Below are positions 1 to 6,163 of a stretch of DNA of 21,033 nt, in pieces. The notes beneath the pieces are model-generated. The model was not told where the DNA came from and did not search any database. It saw only the letters and a list, made by a program, of their open reading frames with translations. Both the position numbers and the translations under genes were made by a program. Source of the DNA: JBDNJM01 sp041687755 (GTDB lineage: Bacteria; Planctomycetota; UBA1135; GCA-002686595); NCBI GenBank assembly GCA_041687755.1, contig JBDNJM010000133.1, positions 1 through 21,033 on the forward strand, written 5' to 3'. The first letter of the stretch is position 1, and each line of letters starts with the position of its first letter.

Positions 1-4
1 CGAG

Positions 5-29
5 CCGGTGAAAACGTGCCTGGCACCGG
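5..29. repeat. short nested palindrome at left edge
   Basis: CCGGTG (5-10) pairs with CACCGG (24-29), and inside it lies the palindrome GTGCCTGGCAC (16-26). It is 30 nt beyond the stop codon of the minus-strand DUF368 gene, so it could act as a terminator hairpin for that gene, although no T-tract follows on that strand. Its form (GTGCC-T-GGCAC) resembles the GTGTC-A-GACAC core of the larger inverted repeat at 1997-2146, so it may be a remnant of the same class of dispersed palindrome. The window edge prevents seeing more. Confidence 0.4.
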
Positions 30-58
30 ATCCTTCCCCCCGGCCAGACGGAGCGGGC

Positions 59-1120
59 TCAAGCCCTGCTCAAGACCCGCGTCAGCCCGAACCCGAGCAC
101 TGCCATCCCCAAGACTGCCGCGATCTGCCCCCCGCCCGGCGGGAAGCGCTCGCTCTCCTTGGACATGATCTTCAACTCGCCGCGAGTCTTGCCCGCGTAG
201 GCGCCGCGCACCTCCTCGATTCGCCCCGCGGTCCACTGGGGTCCGAACTCCTTCGCCACGGCCGACATCTCGAGCTCGTCCACCACGATCGCCTCGATGC
301 CCTTGCGCGTCGCACGATCCGCCAGGTCCTGATGGGTCAGGGCCTGGAACGGCCACAGCCCAACGACCGACCCGAACACCAGCCCCAAGAGCGCGGCGTG
401 GGTGGGACCGGAGTACCGCGACAGCAAGAACTTCAGCACGTTTGAGAGCAGCGCGACGCCCGCCAGCGCTCCCAGGCCGACCGGGATCAGCACGCCAAGC
501 GCCTCCTTCGGCGCCTCGCTCAACAGCGACAGGCTGCCTATCACGACCTCGTACATGCCGAAGATCAGCAGCACGTAGGAGCCCGACAGCCCGGGCAGGA
601 TCATGCTTGCCGCCGCGAGGGCCCCCACGAGCCCCAGCGTCAGCGGGTTGGCCTCGAGGCTGGACACGTCGGCGACCTCGAGCCCGACGACGACCCCGAA
701 GCCCAGCACAGCCGCGACCACCGTCGCCGGCCGGACCTTGCCGCACAGCTTCAGGAGTTCTGGAACCACGCCCAGCGTTAGTCCTACGAACAGGGCGAAG
801 GCCAGCATGCGGTGGTTGACCACCGACCACATCGCCACCTTCGAGAGCCCAGCGATCGCCAGCACGCCGCCCAAGCCGAACGCGGCCAGGAACCGCAGCG
901 TGCGCGCGTCGAGCTTGAGGGCCGTAACCGAGGCGATGGCCCTGATCAGGGTCTCGTACAGCCCCAGGATCAGGACCATCGTGCCGCCCGAGAGGCCCGG
1001 CACGAGGTTGGCTAAACCGGTCAGGAAGCCTCCAGACAACGCGCGCACATCCGAGGTCGGCTCGGGCGCGGGCCTATCGGTAGGGATCGAGGGGGCGTCG
1101 GTGTCGCGCGGGAAGCTCAT
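59..1120 (-). CDS. DUF368 family membrane protein (PopT-like polyprenyl-phosphate transporter)
   Basis: A 353-residue polytopic membrane protein. It shows the internal duplication typical of DUF368: PGLSGGT near residue 41 followed by a hydrophobic LILGLYE stretch, and PGLSGS near residue 176 followed by LLIFGMYE. About eight or more hydrophobic segments are visible, with a soluble loop near residues 265-330 before the last one. DUF368 proteins were recently linked to recycling of undecaprenyl phosphate across the cytoplasmic membrane (PopT); assigning that role here rests on family membership only. I chose the ATG at 1120 because the protein becomes membrane-like about 30 residues later; the frame is open upstream to 1360 but the extra 80 residues are arginine-rich and overlap the divergent TfoX-like gene. 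No Shine-Dalgarno sequence precedes 1120. It is divergent from the TfoX-like gene over 148 bp. Confidence 0.88.
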   Translation of the reverse strand: MSFPRDTDAPSIPTDRPAPEPTSDVRALSGGFLTGLANLVPGLSGGTMVLILGLYETLIRAIASVTALKLDARTLRFLAAFGLGGVLAIAGLSKVAMWSVVNHRMLAFALFVGLTLGVVPELLKLCGKVRPATVVAAVLGFGVVVGLEVADVSSLEANPLTLGLVGALAAASMILPGLSGSYVLLIFGMYEVVIGSLSLLSEAPKEALGVLIPVGLGALAGVALLSNVLKFLLSRYSGPTHAALLGLVFGSVVGLWPFQALTHQDLADRATRKGIEAIVVDELEMSAVAKEFGPQWTAGRIEEVRGAYAGKTRGELKIMSKESERFPPGGGQIAAVLGMAVLGFGLTRVLSRA

Positions 1121-1151
1121 GGCAGCGAAATCAGCAGCTTTGGGACTCGGA

Positions 1152-1171
1152 CTCTCGGAGCGAGCCGAGAG
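1152..1171. repeat. 7-bp inverted repeat in divergent promoter region
   Basis: CTCTCGG (1152-1158) and CCGAGAG (1165-1171) are perfect inverted arms around a 6-nt centre, in the 148 bp between the divergent DUF368 and TfoX-like genes. It lies 32 bp upstream of the DUF368 start. It may be an operator or just a chance palindrome in GC-rich DNA. Confidence 0.25.
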
Positions 1172-1268
1172 CTCGCCGAAGAGCAACGCCCGCTCTGTCC
1201 GGGAGGTGCACAACGAACGGTACTCTCTGCACTCACCCGCCCCGCAGCCCCCTTGGCAGAAAGCCCCA

Positions 1269-1865
1269 ATGGTCGACAGCGCCGTCCTCCAACTGCTCCT
1301 GCAGCGCCTCCGGCCCCTTGGCGAGCTCCGCTCGAACCGCATGTTCGGCGGCTTCGGCATCTACGCCAACAGGCGCTTCTTCGCGATCGTCGATGGCGAG
1401 ACCGCGTACTTCAAGACGGACAAGGAGAACGCCCCGGCCTTCGAGAAGCACGGCTCGGAGGCCTTCCAGCCCATACCGGACAAGGGACCGATGGGCTACC
1501 ACGAGCTGCCGCCCGAGGCGCTGCATGACGAGGACCTGCTGCTGGAGCTCGCCCGCTCAGCGCTCGCGACCGCTGAGCGGGCGGCCAGCCGGCGCCGCCC
1601 GCGCAAGGCCCAGACGGATCCCACCGTCGGCCGCCTGCGAGGCTTGGGGCCCAAGTCCGCCGCACTCCTGCGCAGCGTCGGCATCCCCCGCCGCTCCCAG
1701 CTCGAGGCCCACGGTGCGATCGGCGCCTTCTTGGCCGTCGAAGCCGAGCACGGCCGCCAGAGCCTGAACCTGCTCTACGCCCTCGAAGCCGCGCTGCTCG
1801 ACGAGCACTGGGCCAAGCTCCCCGCCGAGCTCAAGGCCCGCCTGCGCGAGGCCGCCGGCCGCTGA
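1269..1865 (+). CDS. TfoX/Sxy family protein, two-domain
   Basis: A 198-residue protein with both TfoX halves. Residues ~10-100 match the TfoX N-terminal domain (RMFGGFGIYANRRFFAIV, then the GETAYFKTD strand and a tryptophan-free YHELPPEAL segment). Residues ~117-190 match the C-terminal helix-hairpin-helix-like domain (GLGPKSAALLRSVGI). The domains are separated by an arginine/lysine-rich linker near residue 107. In Haemophilus and Vibrio, TfoX/Sxy activates competence genes with CRP; in most other bacteria family members have no known role, and nothing nearby suggests competence. ATG 1269 is chosen because the N-terminal domain begins within ten residues; the open frame extends far upstream only over the divergent gene. 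The stop codon TGA (1863-1865) is inside the hairpin of repeat R1. Confidence 0.85.
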   Translation: MVDSAVLQLLLQRLRPLGELRSNRMFGGFGIYANRRFFAIVDGETAYFKTDKENAPAFEKHGSEAFQPIPDKGPMGYHELPPEALHDEDLLLELARSALATAERAASRRRPRKAQTDPTVGRLRGLGPKSAALLRSVGIPRRSQLEAHGAIGAFLAVEAEHGRQSLNLLYALEAALLDEHWAKLPAELKARLREAAGR

Positions 1866-1990
1866 GAGGCTGTGAAACAATGGCGCTGCCCGGTCGAATG
1901 GCCTCTCAGTCGCCTTCTGGCCCACCGCCTGGCGGCGCTGGAGCGCCGAGAGCGCTCATGGATTGCGCCGGGTGCAATGATTCACGCTCT
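1862..1990 (+). repeat. R1, stop-codon-associated hairpin element
   Basis: First copy of a five-member repeat family. It starts one base before the TfoX-like stop codon: CTGAGAGGC (1862-1870) pairs perfectly with GCCTCTCAG (1901-1909) across a 30-nt loop. A second hairpin, GGCGC/GCGCC (1934-1947), lies further in. R1, R2 and R4 share the same internal spacing with no net insertion: the start of a conserved attcac-type segment lies 118 nt after the first base in all three. The first 32 bases are identical to R2. An ATG at 1880 with AGAGG 11-12 nt upstream opens a mini-ORF starting MALPGR, but the variable bases show no codon-position bias between copies. Function unknown: possibly a terminator, an mRNA 3'-end element or a non-autonomous mobile element. 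Confidence 0.85.
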
Positions 1991-1996
1991 CTGACC

Positions 1997-2146
1997 GTCT
2001 GGCCTGTAGGGAACGACTCGCTGGGAGCTGGGGGGATGGTGTCTGACACGTGGGGGGATGGTGTCTGACACGTGGGGGGATGGTGTCAGACACCATCCCC
2101 CCACCATCCCCCCAGCTCCCAGCGAGTCGTTCCCTACAGGCCAGAC
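1997..2146. repeat. perfect 45-bp inverted repeat with nested palindromes
   Basis: The left arm (1997-2041) and right arm (2102-2146) are exact reverse complements over all 45 bases. Between them is a 22-bp direct repeat in three successive copies, each starting GGGGGGATGGTGTC (G-runs at 2030, 2052 and 2074). The first two continue TGACAC and the third AGACACC, so a second perfect palindrome forms at 2072-2104 with 16-bp arms around one base. The GTGTCTGACAC/GTGTCAGACAC core resembles REP-type palindromes that RAYT (Y1 transposase) systems mobilise; that link is inference and no transposase is in the window. It fills the space between the convergent TfoX-like and MATE genes and could also terminate both. 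Confidence 0.95.
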
Positions 2147-2159
2147 GCGGAGGGCTCTG

Positions 2160-3512
2160 CTACACGCGCGCCAGCTCGCGGCTCAAGCGCACCCGCACGC
2201 GCACCAACAGCACGGCCGACACCACCCCGAGCCCCGCAACCAGGCCCCACCACAGCCCGCGCGCCCCGACGCCGCGCTCAAAGGCCAGCCAGTAGCCCAG
2301 CGGGAAGCCGACGCCCCAGTAGCCCACCAGAGCGATCACCATCGGTACGAACGTGTCGCCGACACCGCGCAACACTGCCAGCGCCACGACCTGCAGCCCG
2401 TCGAACAGCTGGAACAGTGCCGCGATTGGCAGCAGCGTCACCGCCATCACGATCACCTCGCGATCCTCCGTGTAGATCGAGGCCAGCGTCCAAGGGAAAG
2501 CCAGGAACAGCGCCGCGGAGACCACCATCACAGACGACCCCATCAGCAGGCTGACCGCCGCCGAGCGACGGACCGCGGCCGGATCTCCCACCCCAACATG
2601 ATGTCCAGCGCGCACGGATGCGGCCGAAGCGATGCCCATCGGCACCATGAACGACATCGAAGCCAGGTTAATCGCCACCATGTGACCGGCCTGCTGGAGC
2701 GTGCCGAGCCACCCCATGAGCGGCACGAGCAGCCCGAACGCAAGCATCTCCAGCATGGACTGCATGCCGATCGGGACGCCGATCCGCAATAGCCTCCGGA
2801 GCGGCTGCAGCCGGGTAGCCGCGCGCAGCTGAAGTGGCAGAAGGTGCGGCTTCAGCTCGCTCCAGCAAAACAGCAGCAGCAGGCCGAGCATCGAGGCACG
2901 ACTGAACAGCGTCGCCAGCGCTGAGCCCAGGACCTCGAGCCGCGGCGCGCCCAAGTTGCCGTGGATCAGGATCCAGTCCGCGCCCAGGTTCAGCACGTTC
3001 GCGATGGCCACCGCGATCAGGATTGGCCGGGTCAAATGCAGCGCGACGAGCACCTGCCGCAGCAGCCCGAAGACCAGAAAGATCGGCAGGGAGGGCAGCA
3101 TCCAGCGGGCGTACTGGGTCGCTGCCGGCAGCACTTCCGAAGGCTGGTCGAGCTGTGCCAGGATCGAGCCGGCGAACAGCAGCGGAATGCCGAACACCAC
3201 GCTGAAGATGAGCGCCAACACAACACCCCGCTGGATGCCTAACGCCACCGCCTCGGAGTCGCGCGCTCCCAGGGCCTGGGAGACCACCGGATCGACGGCC
3301 ATCACGGTCGCCGAGGCGAACACGGCCAGGAAAATGTAGAGCAGGTTGCCCAGCCCGACCGCCGCCAGCGCCGCCTTGGCCACGCCCTCGCCGTCGAGGT
3401 GACCGACCATGATCTGGTCCACCGTGCCCATCGCCATCATCCCGACCTGCGCGAGCACGACAGGTGCAGCGAGCTTCAGCTGGGTTCGAAATTCGGGGAC
3501 GAGAGAGCGCAT
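2160..3512 (-). CDS. MATE family multidrug/metabolite exporter (NorM-like)
   Basis: A 450-residue protein of the usual MATE length, with about twelve hydrophobic segments. The N-terminal half begins RTQLKLAAPVVLAQVGMMAMGTVDQIMVGHL, here read in shorter pieces as the characteristic P-V-V-L start and the VDQIMVGHL signature near residue 31. The second half repeats the pattern (GVPIGMQSMLEMLAFGLL, then a GMLGT-like loop). MATE proteins export cationic drugs or metabolites in exchange for Na+ or H+; the substrate cannot be read from sequence. The start is ATG 3512, with TAGCCT nine bases upstream, fitting a leaderless transcript. It converges on the TfoX-like gene with the large inverted repeat between them, and is divergent from the SRPBCC gene. 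Confidence 0.93.
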   Translation of the reverse strand: MRSLVPEFRTQLKLAAPVVLAQVGMMAMGTVDQIMVGHLDGEGVAKAALAAVGLGNLLYIFLAVFASATVMAVDPVVSQALGARDSEAVALGIQRGVVLALIFSVVFGIPLLFAGSILAQLDQPSEVLPAATQYARWMLPSLPIFLVFGLLRQVLVALHLTRPILIAVAIANVLNLGADWILIHGNLGAPRLEVLGSALATLFSRASMLGLLLLFCWSELKPHLLPLQLRAATRLQPLRRLLRIGVPIGMQSMLEMLAFGLLVPLMGWLGTLQQAGHMVAINLASMSFMVPMGIASAASVRAGHHVGVGDPAAVRRSAAVSLLMGSSVMVVSAALFLAFPWTLASIYTEDREVIVMAVTLLPIAALFQLFDGLQVVALAVLRGVGDTFVPMVIALVGYWGVGFPLGYWLAFERGVGARGLWWGLVAGLGVVSAVLLVRVRVRLSRELARV

Positions 3513-3521
3513 GGGCGGCCG

Positions 3522-3527
3522 AGGCTA
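3522..3527 (-). promoter_or_regulatory. putative -10 box TAGCCT for the MATE gene
   Basis: On the minus strand TAGCCT ends nine bases before the ATG at 3512. The spacing would place transcription initiation at or near the start codon. It is supported only by recurrence of the same arrangement at other genes in the window. Confidence 0.4.
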
Positions 3528-3632
3528 CGGCCGCCGCGGCGAACCGCCAGGACCGAGCCCCCGAAACGTAGGCTCGCCCGATCCGCGTCGACCAGCCCGG
3601 CCAGGAGGCTCCCCGGCCGGCCGCCAAGTCCC

Positions 3633-3638
3633 TACGCT
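3633..3638 (+). promoter_or_regulatory. putative -10 box TACGCT for the SRPBCC gene
   Basis: TACGCT ends nine bases before the ATG at 3648. No Shine-Dalgarno sequence lies between them, consistent with a leaderless transcript. Confidence 0.4.
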
Positions 3639-3647
3639 GCAGCGGCC

Positions 3648-4112
3648 ATGCACGAGTACCGCACCGAAGTCGTGATCGCCGCCCAGCCCGCCGAGGTCTT
3701 CGCCTTCCTCGCCGATCTGGGGAGCACCCCCCTGTGGATGCCCGAGATCACGGGCCTGGAGGTCCTGGGCGACGGGCCCGTTGGCGCCGGCACCGTCTTC
3801 CGCGAGACCCGGATGGTGCGCGGCAAGGAATGCTCCACCGACATCACGGTGTCGGAGCACCGCGGCCCAGACCAAGGCGATCCGCCCTACCGCCACGCGG
3901 TAGCCGCCAAGACGGCCGGGGTGCTGTGCACGTACGCGTACGAGCTCCAGCCCGCGCCCACCGGCACGCGCATCGAGCTGCTCGCCACGGCCGAGCCCAA
4001 GTCGTTCTTCGGCAAGCTCGTCGCCAAGGCGATGCTCGGCTTCATGATCAAGGCCGACGGCGACCAACTCGAGCGCCTAAGAGCCGCTATGGAGGAGCGC
4101 AACGCCGACTGA
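3648..4112 (+). CDS. SRPBCC/polyketide-cyclase-like protein
   Basis: A 154-residue protein with the START/SRPBCC fold pattern: an N-terminal strand (HEYRTEVVIAAQPAEVFAFL), a helix ending in a WMPEITG segment near residue 30, a run of beta strands, and a long C-terminal helix from about residue 120 (AKAMLGFMIKADGDQLERL). This family binds hydrophobic small molecules in a deep cavity and includes cyclases, toxins and stress proteins. No residue here identifies a ligand. ATG 3648 is preferred over upstream in-frame starts because the fold begins at residue 2 and a -10-like TACGCT lies nine bases upstream; the upstream extension would overlap the divergent MATE gene. It converges on the rhomboid gene. 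Confidence 0.82.
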   Translation: MHEYRTEVVIAAQPAEVFAFLADLGSTPLWMPEITGLEVLGDGPVGAGTVFRETRMVRGKECSTDITVSEHRGPDQGDPPYRHAVAAKTAGVLCTYAYELQPAPTGTRIELLATAEPKSFFGKLVAKAMLGFMIKADGDQLERLRAAMEERNAD

Positions 4113-4272
4113 AACGCCGCCTCAAGGGCGACGCGCCGGGCTCGACGGGAACGGGAGCCGTCGCGCCGTGCCGATCTCGGCGGGCGCGCGGCAAGCAAGG
4201 CAGAGGCCTGGGGCCGGCCCCCACGCAACGAGCGACCTGCGAGCAGGTGACCCCTCTTGCCCCCGTGACGGG

Positions 4273-4297
4273 GCGGGTCGCCCGCTTCACGACCCGC
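4273..4297. terminator. hairpin between convergent genes
   Basis: GCGGGTCG (4273-4280) and CGACCCGC (4290-4297) form a perfect 8-bp stem with a 9-nt loop. It lies between the converging SRPBCC and rhomboid genes, 160 bp after one stop and 51 bp after the other. No T-tract follows, so intrinsic termination is plausible but not shown. Confidence 0.4.
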
Positions 4298-4317
4298 CTT
4301 CCGAAATTTCGAAAGGC
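4296..4317. terminator. AT-centred near-perfect palindrome, candidate bidirectional terminator
   Basis: GCCTT-CCGAAATTTCG-AAAGGC is a 22-bp palindrome with a single mismatched pair, centred on AAATTT. It is directly after the previous hairpin and stands out as the only AT-rich spot in the convergent intergenic region between the SRPBCC and rhomboid genes. Confidence 0.4.
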
Positions 4318-4347
4318 AGCCGCAGGAACCGCCGCAGGCGGCCGCCG

Positions 4348-5382
4348 TCAGACCAGCGCCAGCACCCAGCCCGCGCTCACCACGGCCAGCGCCAACAGCC
4401 CCGCACCGATCTGCAGCGCCGGACGCTCTAAGTCCCCGAATCGCTCGCCCAGCGCGATGAACGGCGCGAGCGCGAGTCCCGCGACGAACCCGCCCACGTG
4501 CGCCACGACATCCACGCGGCCCTCGCCCATGCCGAGCCAGCCGAGCAGCACGAGGCCCAGCACCGGCGGCGTCAGCAGCCGGAACCAGCCGCCCTCCTCG
4601 CGGCCCCGGCGCATCGACTCCACCGCCACCAGCAGCCCGACGGCGCCGAACACGGCGGTGGACGCGCCGATCGACAGGTGCGCGCCCTGGCGCACCCAGG
4701 CGTTCGCCAGGTCCCCGAGGATGCCCGCGAGCAGAATGGCGAGCCACCCCACGCCCCCACCGACGACCTGCGCCAACAGGTAACCGAACAGCGCGCCGAA
4801 CACGAGGTTGCCCCCGAGGTGCGCCGCGTCCACGTGCAGGGTCAGCGCCGTGATCGCCCGCCACCACTCGCCGTCGCGCACGAGCTCCGCATCGAGCCGG
4901 CCGTCCGTGCGCACCCGCTCCCCGAACTGCGCCATGTTCTGGGCCGCGAAGACCGCACTCAGCACGATCGCGTACCAGACCGTCGTCACCCCGGCCCCGG
5001 CCCGAGCGACGAACGGCTCGCCCTCCTGGCGGAAGTTCTTGTTCTCGCTCAAGTACGTCAGCAGCTCTCCGCGCGCACCCGGGGCTTCCGCCGACGGGAC
5101 CGTCAGCAGCACCTGCTGACCGGCGCCCACGATCTCGGCGGAGAGGCCCACCGCCTCGAGGACGAGCAGCGGATCCCGCAGCTGCCGGGCGGCCGCAGCG
5201 CGCACGAGCACGCTCACCCCCTGCTCGGCCAGCTGCGCCTCCAGGGCCTCCGCGCGCTCGTCGCGCGGCAGGCCCCCGAGCGTGCGCGGGTCCCCGTCCG
5301 AACCTGGAGCAGGTCCTCTGGGGCGGCGGGCACCGCGGGCGGGGTCTTCGGACGGAAGGGCTTCGAAAGGGCCTTGGGTCAT
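4348..5382 (-). CDS. rhomboid family intramembrane serine protease
   Basis: A 344-residue protein. Residues ~1-130 are soluble; after a low-complexity start, residues ~46-125 resemble a small ligand- or lipid-facing alpha/beta region. The membrane domain starts near residue 133. Rhomboid landmarks are in order: TLHVDAAHLGGN (H183, H188, N192, the oxyanion region), GASTAVFG with presumed nucleophile S241, and AHVGGFVAG with presumed catalytic H295. Rhomboids cleave single-pass substrates within the membrane. The usual GxSG motif reads GAST, so the glycine after serine is replaced by threonine; activity is likely but not certain. The start is ATG 5382, with TACGGC nine bases upstream. It is divergent from the HAD gene over 93 bp and converges on the SRPBCC gene. 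Confidence 0.88.
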   Translation of the reverse strand: MTQGPFEALPSEDPARGARRPRGPAPGSDGDPRTLGGLPRDERAEALEAQLAEQGVSVLVRAAAARQLRDPLLVLEAVGLSAEIVGAGQQVLLTVPSAEAPGARGELLTYLSENKNFRQEGEPFVARAGAGVTTVWYAIVLSAVFAAQNMAQFGERVRTDGRLDAELVRDGEWWRAITALTLHVDAAHLGGNLVFGALFGYLLAQVVGGGVGWLAILLAGILGDLANAWVRQGAHLSIGASTAVFGAVGLLVAVESMRRGREEGGWFRLLTPPVLGLVLLGWLGMGEGRVDVVAHVGGFVAGLALAPFIALGERFGDLERPALQIGAGLLALAVVSAGWVLALV

Positions 5383-5391
5383 GGGCAGCGC

Positions 5392-5397
5392 GCCGTA
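5392..5397 (-). promoter_or_regulatory. weak -10-like TACGGC for the rhomboid gene
   Basis: Read on the minus strand, TACGGC ends nine bases before the ATG at 5382. It fits the spacing seen at other genes but departs from TANGCT at two positions. Confidence 0.2.
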
Positions 5398-5461
5398 ACG
5401 TGGCGGGACCGATCGGCGGCCCCTGGGGCTCGACGACAGTGAAGGTTTCGAACGTACTCCC

Positions 5462-5467
5462 TAAGCC
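5462..5467 (+). promoter_or_regulatory. putative -10 box TAAGCC for the HAD gene
   Basis: TAAGCC ends eight bases before the GTG start at 5476. The same spacing occurs at polA. Confidence 0.35.
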
Positions 5468-5475
5468 CCCCGGAC

Positions 5476-6090
5476 GTGACTCCCACCCACTGGCTCTGCG
5501 ATCTCGACGGCACCCTTTATCGCCCGCGCCCGGTGCAGCGCGCGATGGCCCTGGAGCTGCTGACCCGCGGCCTATTCGGGCCCCTGCGCTCCGTGCGGGC
5601 GTTCCGGAGGGCCCACGAGGAGCTGCGCGAGCGCTTCCGGAGCGACTCCAATTTTCGGCCCGAGGACCCGTTCCGCGCCCAACTCGAACTCGCCGCCGAC
5701 CGCGCGGGGCTCCCGCGCGAACGCCTCGAGCGCGACGTCCGCCACTGGATGTTCGAGCGCCCCCTGCGCCACCTCGCGCCCGCGCTGCGGACCGATCTGG
5801 CCGCCGAGCTCAGAGCCCACCGCTCCGCCGGCGGCCGCCTCGCCTTGGTCAGCGACTACCCCGCCACCGCCAAGCTCGCCGCCCTGGGCCTCGAGCACCT
5901 GTTCGAAACCGTCGTCTCGAGCGGCGAACCCGGCGGCCCGCGCCGCCTCAAGCCCGACCCGGAGGGCTACCTGCTCGCCGCTCAGCGCCTCGGCGCCGAG
6001 CCCGCCGACTGCCTCGTGATCGGCGACCGCGACGACGCCGACGGCGCCGCCGCCCGCGCGGCGGGCATGACGTTCCGGCTAGTCACTTGA
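5476..6090 (+). CDS. HAD-superfamily hydrolase (phosphatase-like)
   Basis: A 204-residue protein with all haloacid dehalogenase motifs: motif I DLDGT at residues 9-13 (nucleophile D9, acid D11), motif II serine in LVSDYP near residue 122, motif III lysine in RLKPDP near residue 157, and motif IV GDRDDADG near residue 178. A helical cap of about 95 residues sits between motifs I and II, as in subfamily I (phosphoglycolate phosphatase/pyrophosphatase-like) enzymes. The likely reaction is dephosphorylation of a small phosphometabolite; the substrate is unknown. The start is GTG 5476, the first start codon before motif I, with TAAGCC eight bases upstream. polA follows 73 bp downstream on the same strand but appears to have its own promoter-like box. 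Confidence 0.87.
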   Translation: MTPTHWLCDLDGTLYRPRPVQRAMALELLTRGLFGPLRSVRAFRRAHEELRERFRSDSNFRPEDPFRAQLELAADRAGLPRERLERDVRHWMFERPLRHLAPALRTDLAAELRAHRSAGGRLALVSDYPATAKLAALGLEHLFETVVSSGEPGGPRRLKPDPEGYLLAAQRLGAEPADCLVIGDRDDADGAAARAAGMTFRLVT

Positions 6091-6149
6091 GGCCCGCGCC
6101 GCGTCCGATCAATTCGAACTCCCCGCGCGAGTCGCCGCCGGCCGAGCGC

Positions 6150-6155
6150 TAGGCT
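6150..6155 (+). promoter_or_regulatory. putative -10 box TAGGCT for polA
   Basis: TAGGCT ends eight bases before the polA ATG at 6164, and the bases between (ctgccccc) contain no Shine-Dalgarno sequence. This is the clearest case of the leaderless-type arrangement in the window. Confidence 0.45.
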
Positions 6156-6163
6156 CTGCCCCC

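Noticed and set aside
1121..1360. N-terminal extension of the DUF368 protein to 1360
   Set aside because: The added 80 residues are arginine-rich, contain no membrane segment or signal peptide, and would overlap the divergent TfoX-like gene.
3399..3647. N-terminal extension of the SRPBCC protein upstream of 3648
   Set aside because: It would run across the MATE start and is low-complexity Pro/Arg sequence; the fold begins at the chosen ATG.
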